A DNA stretch of 58,666 bases from an uncultured Myroides sp. (lineage in GTDB: Bacteria > Bacteroidota > Bacteroidia > Flavobacteriales > Flavobacteriaceae). The position numbers were made by a program, and so were the translations under genes. The notes under the pieces were generated by a model, which was not told where the DNA came from, did no database searches, and was given only the letters and a program-made list of their open reading frames with translations. The stretch covers positions 1 to 58,666 of the forward strand of contig CAJYTF010000032.1 in NCBI GenBank assembly GCA_913777665.1, in the 5' to 3' direction. Below are positions 25,233 through 33,730 of this stretch, in pieces (positions within the stretch are counted from its first letter, which is position 1; the number at the start of each line of letters is the position of its first letter).

Positions 25233-27074
25233 TTAATTATAAGGCACTAATTCCGGTTTACCGTAGTTAAATTGTTGTAAGTCGAAGTTAGTGTTACGCA
25301 AATTGTTTGTTTTAAAAATATTATGCCCATTACCCGGAATACTTGGATAAAAAGCAAGCGATAACTGAAAGTTGTTAAACACCAAATAATCGTTACTAAT
25401 TACCACACCCAAACCAATTTTACTGTACATCTCTTTAGTTACAAAACGGTTATGGTTATCACCCATAAATCCTATCGAAGTACTAAAAAACGGACTAAAA
25501 CGAAAGCCTAAAACTTCGTATGGTGCGTACGATTGCAATTGTAAATTCAGTAAAACTTTCTTTGTTCCACGCAATTCGTAACTGTCAAAACCATCAATAC
25601 CATAAGCTCCATTTAAGGTGATTTTATCCATTGCATAATCCCAACGGTTTAATCCAACCACAATTTCCGGATTAAAAAAATGTCTGAAACGCCATTTTCC
25701 CCAATGATACAATTTAGAAAAATATAAACCTTCGATTCTTAAAACACCTTCTTCAAAATGGTTTCCGTTCATAAATGTTCCCCATTGGATATCGCCCCCA
25801 AAATAACCTGAATTGGTATATTTTCCCAATGAAAATTTTGCGCCGATATACGGTCGGTTTATGTTGTTTTTTTGCTGAATACCTGCAGTAACCATAAATG
25901 TTTTACCAACGGCAATATCTTCAATCACATCATAATAAAAAATATAACGGTCTTGTACATAATTTAACGACGCCAAACCCACAGTCGCCAAATAAAGTTT
26001 TTGATTGGTGTAATAGTTATACGGATCGTATTCGCCAATGGGATGTTCAGTATAATTTCGAGAAAAATAACGCAACGATGTTACCAGATTTGTTTGAACT
26101 TTGTGCAGGTTGTTATAACGGTAATAAAGCGGCATGGAATGCCCCAACCAAAGATCCAGATCATTGGATTTAAAACTTTGAAGTCTGCGTAAACCTTCTA
26201 AATTGGGTACCGAATCTCTGTACGAATTTTGCAACAGCGTAAAACCACCGGCTAACCGCGTCATGGGCGTAAAAAACCTACGGTTGGCATAAATTTGCTT
26301 GGTGTAATTTTCTGCCAGATCTAAATTGTAGAAAACTCCGGCATCAATAAACGTTTGTCCGATATTATTTACCTGATATTGTGTTCTGTACGCATGTCTG
26401 CCTTCTTTAAAACGTGTACGGTATTGGTTGTTGAAATAATGACCCAATCCGCCAAAATTACGGGTTGTCAAGTTTAATCGCGCGCTTGATGTTGATAATG
26501 AGCCGGTGGGATACCAGCTCCAAGAATCTAATACTTTAATTTCAATATCAACAGAATCATTGTTTTCTGAAAGATTGATAGGTTTAACCGAAACCCTACG
26601 AATATACCGCTGGGTACGCAATAAACGTTCAGATTCTTTCAATTTAATGGAATCTAAAGGTTGGTTACGTTTAAAAAGCAGCAAACTGCGAACGGTAAAC
26701 TGTTTGGTTTTTAAATGAAGCCTATTTCCTAATTTTTCTATTTGTTTGGTAGGTACACGGGTAGAATCCTGAATAGAAAATCCAAAAGGATCGTAGGTTT
26801 CAATATTGATGTTGCGAATAATCTTACCTTGAAATTTTTCAAAATCGTAGTCAATATCTGCTTGCTTTACCGCCTGTACGTTGGTATTTACATTTGTTGC
26901 CTTTTTGCGGACAAGCAGTTTGTGCAGTTGTCTTGTAAATTTTCCTTTTTTAGAAAGTTCTTCCAATTTTTGCATTTGCTGCTGTGTAGTTACAATGCTG
27001 TCTTTCGTTTGCGAAAAACCACTGCAACAACATAAAAATGCAAACAACACTAAAAACTGATAATATCTTTTCAA
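25233..27074 (-). CDS. outer-membrane beta-barrel protein with N-terminal POTRA-like domain
   Basis: A 613-residue outer-membrane protein of the BamA/TamA (surface antigen) type. Signal peptide 1-22 containing a run of cysteines; a helical linker (30-75); a single POTRA-like domain at about 80-175 (GKIIRNINIETYDPFGF start, ESERLLRTQRYIRRVSV end); then beta-strands with aromatic alternation to the C-terminus. Only one POTRA is visible against five in BamA, so it is an accessory Omp85-like protein. Role in insertion or export of outer-membrane material is inferred. Transcribed with the GNAT gene. Confidence 0.82.
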   Translation of the reverse strand: MKRYYQFLVLFAFLCCCSGFSQTKDSIVTTQQQMQKLEELSKKGKFTRQLHKLLVRKKATNVNTNVQAVKQADIDYDFEKFQGKIIRNINIETYDPFGFSIQDSTRVPTKQIEKLGNRLHLKTKQFTVRSLLLFKRNQPLDSIKLKESERLLRTQRYIRRVSVKPINLSENNDSVDIEIKVLDSWSWYPTGSLSTSSARLNLTTRNFGGLGHYFNNQYRTRFKEGRHAYRTQYQVNNIGQTFIDAGVFYNLDLAENYTKQIYANRRFFTPMTRLAGGFTLLQNSYRDSVPNLEGLRRLQSFKSNDLDLWLGHSMPLYYRYNNLHKVQTNLVTSLRYFSRNYTEHPIGEYDPYNYYTNQKLYLATVGLASLNYVQDRYIFYYDVIEDIAVGKTFMVTAGIQQKNNINRPYIGAKFSLGKYTNSGYFGGDIQWGTFMNGNHFEEGVLRIEGLYFSKLYHWGKWRFRHFFNPEIVVGLNRWDYAMDKITLNGAYGIDGFDSYELRGTKKVLLNLQLQSYAPYEVLGFRFSPFFSTSIGFMGDNHNRFVTKEMYSKIGLGVVISNDYLVFNNFQLSLAFYPSIPGNGHNIFKTNNLRNTNFDLQQFNYGKPELVPYN

Positions 27075-27127
27075 GGCTTAATTTTAAAAACATTAAAGTA
27101 CTAAAAGTTTTTATATGTGTAGATTTG

Positions 27128-27574
27128 TTAGGTGTTAATTTCTAAATCTTTAATATAATCTTCGTATTCGTAGAAAAACATCTCAAAATTACTCATTTTC
27201 TCTGCGAAAAAATCATAAATTTCCTGCCATGTGTTTTTATTGTTCACACTTACGCTTTTATCCATATCAACCCAAATTCTGCTGATTAATTTTCCGTTTG
27301 GCAGGTAATAATTCCGTTCAAAAACCGCATCGGGTAAAAATTCTTCTAACAAAATTGCTTTTAATGATTCTATCTTTTCAAAATAAATAATACGTTTTTC
27401 ATCGTCTTTCGGTTCAATTTCTAAAGCAACCTGTGCTGTTTTGTTGTCCACAAAAAATTTAAAAGTAACATCTTTAATCTTGGTGTTATGCAACAGCCAT
27501 TTGCGCGGATAAGCATCGGCAAAACCGGTCCAGAAATCTTTTTTTATTTGTAGGGCTTCTTGTTTACTAAACAT
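27128..27574 (-). CDS. DUF4268 domain protein
   Basis: A 148-residue soluble protein matching DUF4268: N-terminal FSKQEALQIKKDFWTGFADAYPRKW, then a LEIEPKDDEKRI region. The family occurs alone or fused to nuclease-like domains and has no proven activity. Divergent from the NUDIX gene with 30 bp between starts. No signal peptide. Function not assigned. Confidence 0.8.
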   Translation of the reverse strand: MFSKQEALQIKKDFWTGFADAYPRKWLLHNTKIKDVTFKFFVDNKTAQVALEIEPKDDEKRIIYFEKIESLKAILLEEFLPDAVFERNYYLPNGKLISRIWVDMDKSVSVNNKNTWQEIYDFFAEKMSNFEMFFYEYEDYIKDLEINT

Positions 27575-27604
27575 TGAGTATATTTAAAAATATTTTTGTG
27601 AACT

Positions 27605-28243
27605 ATGCAATTTGAACAGTTTTTAGATAAAATAAGCGTTGTAGCAAAACAACCGTTATTTGCCTTGGATGCCCATTTAAAAATGGCTCCGTTAGAGCGT
27701 GTTCAATACCTTCAAAATTACGATTATTCTGCAAAAAATCCTAAAGCATCGGCAGTTTTAAGTTTGTTCTATCCTAAAAACGGTTTGGCGCATTTGCTTT
27801 TAATTGTTCGATCGTCTTATCCGGGGGTGCACTCTTCGCAAATTGCTTTTCCGGGCGGTAAGAAAGAATTAGAAGATTTAAATTTACAAGAAACCGCTTT
27901 GCGTGAAGCAAATGAAGAAGTAGGTATCAGTCCGACAGAAATTGAAATTGTGAAGCAATGGAGCGATTTATACATTCCACCGAGTAATTTTATGGTTTCT
28001 GCCTTTATGGGAATAGCGCAACAGCCCCAAAATTTTGTGATGCAACCCGATGAGGTAAGCGGAATTATAGAACTTCCCGTGGAAGATCTGCTGAACGATT
28101 CGTTGGTACAAAACGTGAGAATGACTACATCGTACGCAACCGATATCGAAGTGCCGGCTTTTGTAATTAACGACCATATTGTTTGGGGGGCAACTGCCAT
28201 GATTTTGAGTGAAATTAAAGAAACTTTCAGAGCCGTTTTTTAA
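27605..28243 (+). CDS. NUDIX hydrolase, CoA pyrophosphatase-like
   Basis: A 212-residue NUDIX enzyme. The NUDIX box starts at FPGGKKELED (GGKKE at about 86-90) and ends with REANEEVGI (about 102-110), supplying the metal-binding glutamates. The preceding SYPGVHSSQIAFPGG sequence is the CoA-binding motif of the PCD1/NudL branch, so it probably cleaves coenzyme A to phosphopantetheine. A TATTTTTG box (27591-27598) lies only seven bases before ATG, so transcripts would have almost no leader. Confidence 0.88.
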   Translation: MQFEQFLDKISVVAKQPLFALDAHLKMAPLERVQYLQNYDYSAKNPKASAVLSLFYPKNGLAHLLLIVRSSYPGVHSSQIAFPGGKKELEDLNLQETALREANEEVGISPTEIEIVKQWSDLYIPPSNFMVSAFMGIAQQPQNFVMQPDEVSGIIELPVEDLLNDSLVQNVRMTTSYATDIEVPAFVINDHIVWGATAMILSEIKETFRAVF

Positions 28244-28253
28244 ACAAATAATT

Positions 28254-28610
28254 ATGAAGAAATTAGTTTTGTTGTGTTGTATTATAATTGTAAGCAGCAT
28301 GATTTTTATCGTTTCAAGAAAGCCAAAAATAGATAGCTTTCAAGATCATATTTTTAGCCTGTTAAATAAAAGCGACACAAAATATTCGGAAGAATATACC
28401 GATGAAAGGTTTATGCAAATAAAATCCGGAATGAAGTTAGAAGAAGTTTATAATTTGTTAGGAGAACCTCTTTACAAATCAAACAAAGAAAATAATATTT
28501 TAGGTTTACAATATTCTGAATCACCTACAGATACCCATTACTTTATACGATATGTATCTATAAAGAATAATAGAGTAAAAGAAGTAATTAACTATTTTTA
28601 CATCGACTAA
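28254..28610 (+). CDS. small exported BamE/SmpA-like protein
   Basis: 118 residues. The ATG at 28254 opens a membrane-inserting hydrophobic stretch (MKKLVLLCC... to about residue 22); an open frame goes up to 28209 but overlaps the NUDIX gene. The MQIKSGMKLEEVYNLLGEP segment (about 60-78) is the typical start of the BamE/SmpA-OmlA fold, with a strand-rich end. Could be a periplasmic or lipoprotein binding domain; C9/C10 are not in a good lipobox. Function unknown. Two bases before the hydrolase start, so an operon. Confidence 0.7.
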   Translation: MKKLVLLCCIIIVSSMIFIVSRKPKIDSFQDHIFSLLNKSDTKYSEEYTDERFMQIKSGMKLEEVYNLLGEPLYKSNKENNILGLQYSESPTDTHYFIRYVSIKNNRVKEVINYFYID

Positions 28611-28611
28611 A

Positions 28612-29250
28612 TTGAACAAAATCTATATTTTTAGTGGATTAGGAGTTGATAAACGAGTGTTTGATAACATTGATTTTTCAGGTTTGAACATTTCTTTTGT
28701 TGATTGGATCGATCCATTAAAAAACGAAACATTTGAAAGGTATGCATTTAGAATTTCTAAAGATTTTGAAAAAGACAGTATTTTAATAGGATTGTCTTTC
28801 GGTGGCATGTTAGCTGTTGAAGTTTCTAAAATCATTCCCGTAAAAAAGGTTATCGTAATTGCATCTGCCAAAAATAAAAACGAATTGCCTAAATGGTTTC
28901 TGATTGCCGGGAAATTAAAATTGAATAGAATAGTTCCAACTTACTTATTAAAAACAACAAATTTTATTACCAACTGGCTTTTCGGCGTAACCACTTCAAC
29001 AGAAAAGTTGTTATTGAAAAATATTATAAAAGATACCGATTCGAATTTTTTAAAATGGGCAATCAATCAAATTGTTAACTGGAACAATTTATCTGTACCA
29101 CAGAACTGCATTCACATTCATGGTACAAACGATCGTATTCTTCCCGCGAAATTCCTAAAAGCTGACTACCAAATTAAAAACGGCAGCCATTTTATGACGG
29201 TTAATAAAGCGAAAGAAATTGAACGTATTATTAAAAAGCTATGTTCTTAA
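28612..29250 (+). CDS. alpha/beta hydrolase
   Basis: A 212-residue short alpha/beta hydrolase starting at a TTG (28612) one base after the stop of the small gene before. Nucleophile elbow GLSFGG at 60-65 (S62), acid in HGTNDRILP, and histidine in NGSHFMT near the end complete the triad. Soluble, no signal peptide. Substrate not deducible. Confidence 0.83.
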   Translation: MNKIYIFSGLGVDKRVFDNIDFSGLNISFVDWIDPLKNETFERYAFRISKDFEKDSILIGLSFGGMLAVEVSKIIPVKKVIVIASAKNKNELPKWFLIAGKLKLNRIVPTYLLKTTNFITNWLFGVTTSTEKLLLKNIIKDTDSNFLKWAINQIVNWNNLSVPQNCIHIHGTNDRILPAKFLKADYQIKNGSHFMTVNKAKEIERIIKKLCS

Positions 29251-29305
29251 TGATTTATTCATTTTCGTGTTTGTTAAAAACCAAAAATCTATAATGTTTA
29301 AAATG

Positions 29306-29313
29306 TATCTTTG
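29306..29313 (+). promoter_or_regulatory. -7 promoter box for the acyltransferase gene
   Basis: TATCTTTG, exact TAnnTTTG match, 18 bp ahead of the ATG at 29331. -33 not evident. Confidence 0.5.
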
Positions 29314-29330
29314 TTCTTTCAAACGAAAAT

Positions 29331-30146
29331 ATGAGCTTGTTTAAAAAGGATCCGTTCGGACATATAATATTTATCAAAAAGTGGTTAATCAGGGTGTTTG
29401 GTTTTCTTACGCATAAACGCTACCGTGGCTTTAACCAGTTGGTAATTGATGGATCTGAAATCATAAAAAATCTTCCCGAAAACAACGTACTTTTTATATC
29501 GAACCACCAAACCTATTTTGCCGATGTGGTTGCAATGTTCCATGTTTTTAATGCCAGTTTAAAAGGTAGGGTAGATAATATTAAGAACGTATTTTATATA
29601 TGGAATCCTAAATTGAACTTGTATTACGTTAGTGCGAAAGAAACAATGGAATCGGGTATTTTACCAAGAATTATGGGTTATACCGGAGCAATAACTGTTG
29701 AAAGAACCTGGCGCGCAAAAGGAAAAGATGTTGAAGAAAAGAAAGCGGTAAACCCAAACGATACCGAAAATATTAAAAAAGCCTTGCAAGACGGTTGGGT
29801 AATTACGTTTCCGCAGGGAACAACCAAATCGTTTAAACCGGTGCGTAAAGGAACGGCTCATATCATTAAAGAACATAAACCTATTGTGGTGCCAATTGTT
29901 ATTGATGGATTTCGACGTTCGTTCGATAAAAAGGGCTTATGGCTAAAGAAGAAAGGAATCTTACAGACTTTTACCATTAAAGAACCTTTGCAGATTGATT
30001 ATGAAAACGAAACCATTGAACAGATTGTAGAAAAAATCGAATATGCTATTGAACAGCATCCGTCGTTTTTAAAAGTAATTCCTACCGAAGTTATAGAAAG
30101 CGATAAAAAACTGAATAAAGAACGTCGTTTTCCGTTTGATTATTAA
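29331..30146 (+). CDS. PlsC-like 1-acyl-glycerol-3-phosphate acyltransferase
   Basis: A 271-residue acyltransferase of the PlsC fold. The acyl-binding motif reads SNHQTYFADV (H59 to D65, five intervening residues instead of four), and motif III is FPQGTTKSF rather than FPEGTR. Membrane-associated N-terminus. Phospholipid acylation is probable, though the altered motifs may signal another acceptor, e.g. an ornithine-type lipid. The gene ends in a large intergenic repeat. Confidence 0.82.
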   Translation: MSLFKKDPFGHIIFIKKWLIRVFGFLTHKRYRGFNQLVIDGSEIIKNLPENNVLFISNHQTYFADVVAMFHVFNASLKGRVDNIKNVFYIWNPKLNLYYVSAKETMESGILPRIMGYTGAITVERTWRAKGKDVEEKKAVNPNDTENIKKALQDGWVITFPQGTTKSFKPVRKGTAHIIKEHKPIVVPIVIDGFRRSFDKKGLWLKKKGILQTFTIKEPLQIDYENETIEQIVEKIEYAIEQHPSFLKVIPTEVIESDKKLNKERRFPFDY

Positions 30147-30158
30147 TAAAATCTGATT

Positions 30159-30343
30159 CCCACAGATGCACAGATTTTCCAAATCATAAAATTATGCAGC
30201 TTATTGAATGCAACGCATTCAAAATCTGTGAAATTTAATTAGTTATCTGAGTTCGATTAAAACCAAATAGACACATAGAAAAGTAGCGTTAAGCAACAGA
30301 TGATAAAACTTTAACCTGTAAAAATATATCTGTGTATCTGTGG
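30159..30343. repeat. CACAGAT/CACATAGA repeat family, element A
   Basis: Left arm CCACAGATGCACAGAT (30160-30175) and right arm ATCTGTGTATCTGTGG (30328-30343) are 15-of-16 inverted, about 150 bp apart. The inside includes ACACATAGA, shared with the other family members. It fills most of the convergent gap 30147-30394. Confidence 0.65.
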
Positions 30344-30394
30344 TAAAAAATCACTCAATAGCATTTTTAAGATAAATTTATACGGAAAAGTTAA

Positions 30395-30838
30395 TTAAAA
30401 AGCATTCAACGGAATATTAAATCCTAACGAAAAAGTAAAGCCTTCAATTGGTTTTAAGTCTTGTTTTGTTTTAATGTCGAAACCGTATCCAAAACCAAAC
30501 TCCACAATACTTGCGACTGATAATCCTACTTTTGGCGTGGCAGTGTACGGAGTTAATTCGCCTTCTACAAACGGAACTATTAAATTATTAAACGTAGGGT
30601 AAAACGTAAAACTCCCTTCTGGAATCACCAAAAACTGATCTCTAAAATACGCCAAGTTAGCATTTGCTTCCAGCTTAATACCCACCGCATTGCCCGCCAA
30701 CGGCTGTAAATAATAACCGCCCACTTTTAGCATGTTTCCTGCCTGTGACTGATAAGCCACCGACGGACCAACTAAAAAGTCTTGCGCATTTGCTAATAAA
30801 GGAAATGCTAAAGTTATGATGTATAAAATTTTTTTCAT
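30395..30838 (-). CDS. small outer-membrane beta-barrel-like protein
   Basis: 147 residues with signal peptide 1-18 (cut after ANAQ) and a mature part of alternating hydrophobic beta-strands ending in FTFSLGFNIPLNAF, a terminal pattern like outer-membrane barrels. Not matched to a named family. Rather short for a barrel (about 8 strands). Preceded on its strand by a repeat tract. Coding is supported by codon pattern and clear secretion signal; function unknown. Confidence 0.68.
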   Translation of the reverse strand: MKKILYIITLAFPLLANAQDFLVGPSVAYQSQAGNMLKVGGYYLQPLAGNAVGIKLEANANLAYFRDQFLVIPEGSFTFYPTFNNLIVPFVEGELTPYTATPKVGLSVASIVEFGFGYGFDIKTKQDLKPIEGFTFSLGFNIPLNAF

Positions 30839-30875
30839 TTGTAGATATTTAATTTAGCCGTTTTGTTTGAATTTA

Positions 30876-30908
30876 AGACCTCACAGGTTTTTAAAACCTG
30901 TGAGGTCT
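30876..30908. repeat. perfect 16-bp-arm palindrome
   Basis: Arms AGACCTCACAGGTTTT (30876-30891) and AAAACCTGTGAGGTCT (30893-30908), one base apart, no mismatch. It resembles palindromes scattered in Flavobacteria genomes and could also end transcription of tpiA on the minus strand. Confidence 0.75.
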
Positions 30909-30919
30909 GCTTTAATTAA

Positions 30920-31007
30920 AAGCTTCTCGTTCATAAAAACCAAGCTTCTTGTTTATAAATTAGAAGCTTCTTGTTACCCAACGAGAAGCTTCGTTTTTAT
31001 ATCGCAT
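30920..31007. repeat. 22-bp-period tandem repeat (four AAGCTTC units)
   Basis: AAGCTTC begins at 30920, 30942, 30964 and 30986, exactly 22 bp apart. Units 1-3 read AAGCTTCTCGTT or AAGCTTCTTGTT; unit 4 is AAGCTTCGTTTT and runs into the tpiA stop codon. Bases 30920-30931 and 30980-30991 are also inverted copies of each other. Confidence 0.8.
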
Positions 31008-31746
31008 TAATAATCGCAGTAAAATCTGCTGTGTTTAAAGCGGCACCGCCAATTAAACCGCCGTCAACATCGGGTTGTGAAAAAATGGTTTGTGCATTGT
31101 CTGGTTTAACGCTGCCACCGTATAAAATGGTTACGTTGTTTGCCAAACTGCCGTAATGGTGTGCAATTTGTTCGCGGATAAACTGGTGCATTTCTTGTGC
31201 TTGTTCCGGCGTAGCAGTTTCGCCTGTACCAATTGCCCAAACAGGTTCGTAGGCAATAATAATGTTTTCCCAAGCTTCTTTTGGTAAATGAAACAATGAA
31301 TCTTTTAACTGATAAAACACCACATTTTGAAACTGTTTGCTTTTACGGTCTTTTAATTCTTCGCCTACACAAAAAATCACGCGCATTTTATGGCGTAACG
31401 CCGTATCAACTTTATTTGCTAAAAGTGCCGGAGTTTCCTTAAAATACTGTCTGCGTTCGCTATGACCCAAAATAACGGTTTCAACACCCACACTTTTTAG
31501 CATATCGGCAGAAATTTCGCCTGTAAAAGCACCGCCTTCTGCCTGGTGCATATTTTGTGCAGCTACCGTAATATTGGTGTCTTCTAAAATTTGCGTTGCC
31601 AGCATTAAGTTGGTAAAAGCCGGCGCAACCATAACTTCAACCTGTTTGCCGGTTGGCATATTGTTGACTAAATCGTTTAAAAAAGTTGTTGTTTCTGCGG
31701 CATTTTTATGCATTTTCCAGTTTCCTGCAATAACTTTATGTCTCAT
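30997..31746 (-). CDS. tpiA: triosephosphate isomerase
   Basis: The 249-residue TIM-barrel enzyme interconverting glyceraldehyde-3-phosphate and DHAP in glycolysis. Catalytic residues are visible: N9 and K11 (AGNWKMHK), H95 in GHSERR and E167 in AYEPVWAIGTG. Length and motifs canonical. Its start follows the TlpA gene stop by one base on the minus strand, indicating an operon. The 22-bp repeat lies across its 3' end. Confidence 0.98.
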   Translation of the reverse strand: MRHKVIAGNWKMHKNAAETTTFLNDLVNNMPTGKQVEVMVAPAFTNLMLATQILEDTNITVAAQNMHQAEGGAFTGEISADMLKSVGVETVILGHSERRQYFKETPALLANKVDTALRHKMRVIFCVGEELKDRKSKQFQNVVFYQLKDSLFHLPKEAWENIIIAYEPVWAIGTGETATPEQAQEMHQFIREQIAHHYGSLANNVTILYGGSVKPDNAQTIFSQPDVDGGLIGGAALNTADFTAIINAI

Positions 31747-31747
31747 A

Positions 31748-32329
31748 TTAAGGTTGTAATTTATCTAATGTTTTAATTAAAAGGGTATCGTTTGCTACAA
31801 TGGCTTTTTTAAGGGCGATGTTTCCTTGGGCGTCGACTAAAATATAACGCGGAATCCAATCTAATTGAATTGACTGACCGAATTCGTCTTTCATTTTTTC
31901 GTTCAGATAATAATGATCGCCTTTTAAATCGTATTTTTTAATCGCTTCGGTCCATTTGTCTTTTGTTTTATCTAACGATAAAAATACGTAAGAGGCCTTT
32001 GGATATTTCTGCTGAAGATTCTTTAATTCGGGAAATCCTTTGATACAATCGGGGCACCATGATGCCCAAACATCAATAACGATAGGCGATCCTTTATGCT
32101 TCTCTAAAATATTTTTGAACGAAATTTTGTTTCCTGAAACATCATCAAATTCTTTGTTTAAAGTAATTGATTGAAATTTATTATCTTCAACAGAAACGGT
32201 ACCACTTTTAATAGATAACGAATCTTTAAGATTATCAATTTCGGTTGCAATTTCTTTGTCAACTTTTTTAGTATCACAACTTATTGCGATAAACCCTAAA
32301 GCTAAAAGGGTTATAAAAATCTTTTTCAT
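31748..32329 (-). CDS. TlpA-like thioredoxin-fold lipoprotein
   Basis: 193 residues. Signal peptide with lipobox ending at C18 (AISC), so anchored to the outer face of the inner membrane or periplasmic side. The thioredoxin domain (about 60-190) has WASWCPDC with C92 and C95 as redox pair. Likely a periplasmic thiol reductase/oxidase of the TlpA/ResA type. It precedes tpiA by one base. BT_3928-like gene nearby also carries Cys pairs, suggesting a redox circuit. Confidence 0.88.
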   Translation of the reverse strand: MKKIFITLLALGFIAISCDTKKVDKEIATEIDNLKDSLSIKSGTVSVEDNKFQSITLNKEFDDVSGNKISFKNILEKHKGSPIVIDVWASWCPDCIKGFPELKNLQQKYPKASYVFLSLDKTKDKWTEAIKKYDLKGDHYYLNEKMKDEFGQSIQLDWIPRYILVDAQGNIALKKAIVANDTLLIKTLDKLQP

Positions 32330-32383
32330 ATAATATTTTTTTAATGATTATATCAAATGTATGAACCAATCTGTCTTTTGAAT

Positions 32384-32412
32384 AAGTTCTCGACTTCGCT
32401 GGAACTGACGAA
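32384..32412. repeat. GTCGAGAA repeat family, copy 2
   Basis: Reverse complement reads TTCGTCAGTTCCAGCG-AAGTCGAGAACTT, matching the copy at 21191-21215 apart from a few bases in the centre. Confidence 0.65.
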
Positions 32413-32478
32413 GATCTATTTAATATAAATTTTTAATAATCACAACCCATTTGGTGTAATTCAAAATAAATAAAAATT

Positions 32479-32623
32479 AACCACATAGACGAATAGAATT
32501 ATCACTAATTGCCAAAGATGGGATAGAAAATTATATTATTTTTCACATAGTTTGCTATGCGAAAAGTAACACTTCTATTATAATCTTTTAAAAACATAAG
32601 AAAAATCTATGTTTTTATGTGGT
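32479..32623. repeat. CACATAGA repeat family, element B
   Basis: Left end ACCACATAGACGAATAGA and right end TCTATGTTTTTATGTGGT are inverted copies (14 of 18), 145 bp long, AT-rich inside. Confidence 0.6.
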
Positions 32624-32653
32624 AGAAATAGTTACACCAAAAGGTTAATCACT

Positions 32654-33730
32654 CTATTTCAATTTAATTCGTGGATCTAAATAAGCGTAGATTAAATCTA
32701 CTAAAATGGTAATTACTACAAATGTGGTGGCTACAACAATAACAGATCCCATGATTACGGGAAGGTCTAAATTGTTCAGCGCATCAACTATTTCTTTCCC
32801 TAAACCGTTCCATCCGAAAATATATTCCACAAAAACCGCTCCAGCCAACATAGATGCAAACCAACCCGACATTGCCGTTACCACCGGATTCATTGCGTTT
32901 TTTAAGGCGTGTTTGGTAATGATTTTATAGGTTGATAATCCTTTGGCTCTTGCCGTACGAATATATTCTTGGTTCAAAACTTCTAACAGCGAATTTCGCA
33001 TTAACTGTATCACAACACCCAATGGACGTATACCTAAAACTACTGCGGGAAGTATCGCATTTTTCAATGCTAAATGCGTGCCTTCGCCAAAATCATCTAC
33101 TTCGTACAAACTGCCGGTCATGTTTAAACCGGTGTAATTGTGTAGCACGTAGCCAAAAATCCAAGCAAATAAAATGGCACTGAAAAACGATGGAACACTC
33201 ATACCCAATGTACTTATTAAGGCAATGATTCTATCGAAAAAACTATTGGCATATAAAGCCGATAAAATTCCTAATACCACGCCAATAAGCAACGCAATTA
33301 CAATGGAAAGTACGGCTAAAACTACGGTACTTGGTAGGGTGTGTAAAATAATATCGGTTACTTTTTTGCCGTTTTTCTGAAAACTTTCACGCAGATAAGG
33401 TGTTTTTAAAACTACATCGTACTTTTTTGTGCTGAATAAAACGTTTCCGCCATATTTTTCTTCGGCATAAAACGTATAATGATCGTTTTGAGTTTTATGG
33501 AACGATAGCGGCGATAAATCGTTCAAATAATAAAAATATTGATTTAAAACGGGTTGGTCAAAACCATACTTCTTTTTAATTAAAGCCAATTGTTCCGAGT
33601 TTTCGTTTTGATCTAACATCATTCTGGCAGGATCGCCCGGCAAAATGTTGAACAATATAAACACAACGGTTACTACGCCAAAAAGCGTAAAAAACGAATA
33701 GCCTAATTTATTTAGAAAGTACGAAAACAC
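32654..33730 (-). CDS. DppB/OppB-type ABC permease, apparently without partners
   Basis: A 358-residue inner-membrane permease of the peptide/nickel binding-protein-dependent type: one N-terminal helix, a large periplasmic loop (about 30-130), then five helices with the EAA loop ARAKGLSTYKIITKHALKNA around 245-265. No DppC, ATPase or binding protein is within the window. Coupled by one-base overlap with the BT_3928-like gene. Such stand-alone copies are seen in Flavobacteria; the ATPase is probably elsewhere. Confidence 0.87.
   Translation of the reverse strand: MFSYFLNKLGYSFFTLFGVVTVVFILFNILPGDPARMMLDQNENSEQLALIKKKYGFDQPVLNQYFYYLNDLSPLSFHKTQNDHYTFYAEEKYGGNVLFSTKKYDVVLKTPYLRESFQKNGKKVTDIILHTLPSTVVLAVLSIVIALLIGVVLGILSALYANSFFDRIIALISTLGMSVPSFFSAILFAWIFGYVLHNYTGLNMTGSLYEVDDFGEGTHLALKNAILPAVVLGIRPLGVVIQLMRNSLLEVLNQEYIRTARAKGLSTYKIITKHALKNAMNPVVTAMSGWFASMLAGAVFVEYIFGWNGLGKEIVDALNNLDLPVIMGSVIVVATTFVVITILVDLIYAYLDPRIKLK

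Larger units (their letters stand above)
32330..32653. other. 324-bp gap with two repeat elements and no gene
   Basis: The only gap over 300 bp in the window. It holds a copy of the GTCGAGAA palindrome (32384-32412) and repeat element B (32479-32623). I see no open frame with good start, no RNA gene. Near 32560 a small ATAG/CTAT inverted pair is within element B. Confidence 0.6.

Noticed and set aside
25898..26192. Open frames on the + strand opposite the POTRA/barrel gene
   Set aside because: Antisense shadow of a well-supported gene; low-complexity composition and no family resemblance.
30920..31007. CRISPR array
   Set aside because: The total period is 22 bp, too short for repeat plus spacer, and no cas genes are present.
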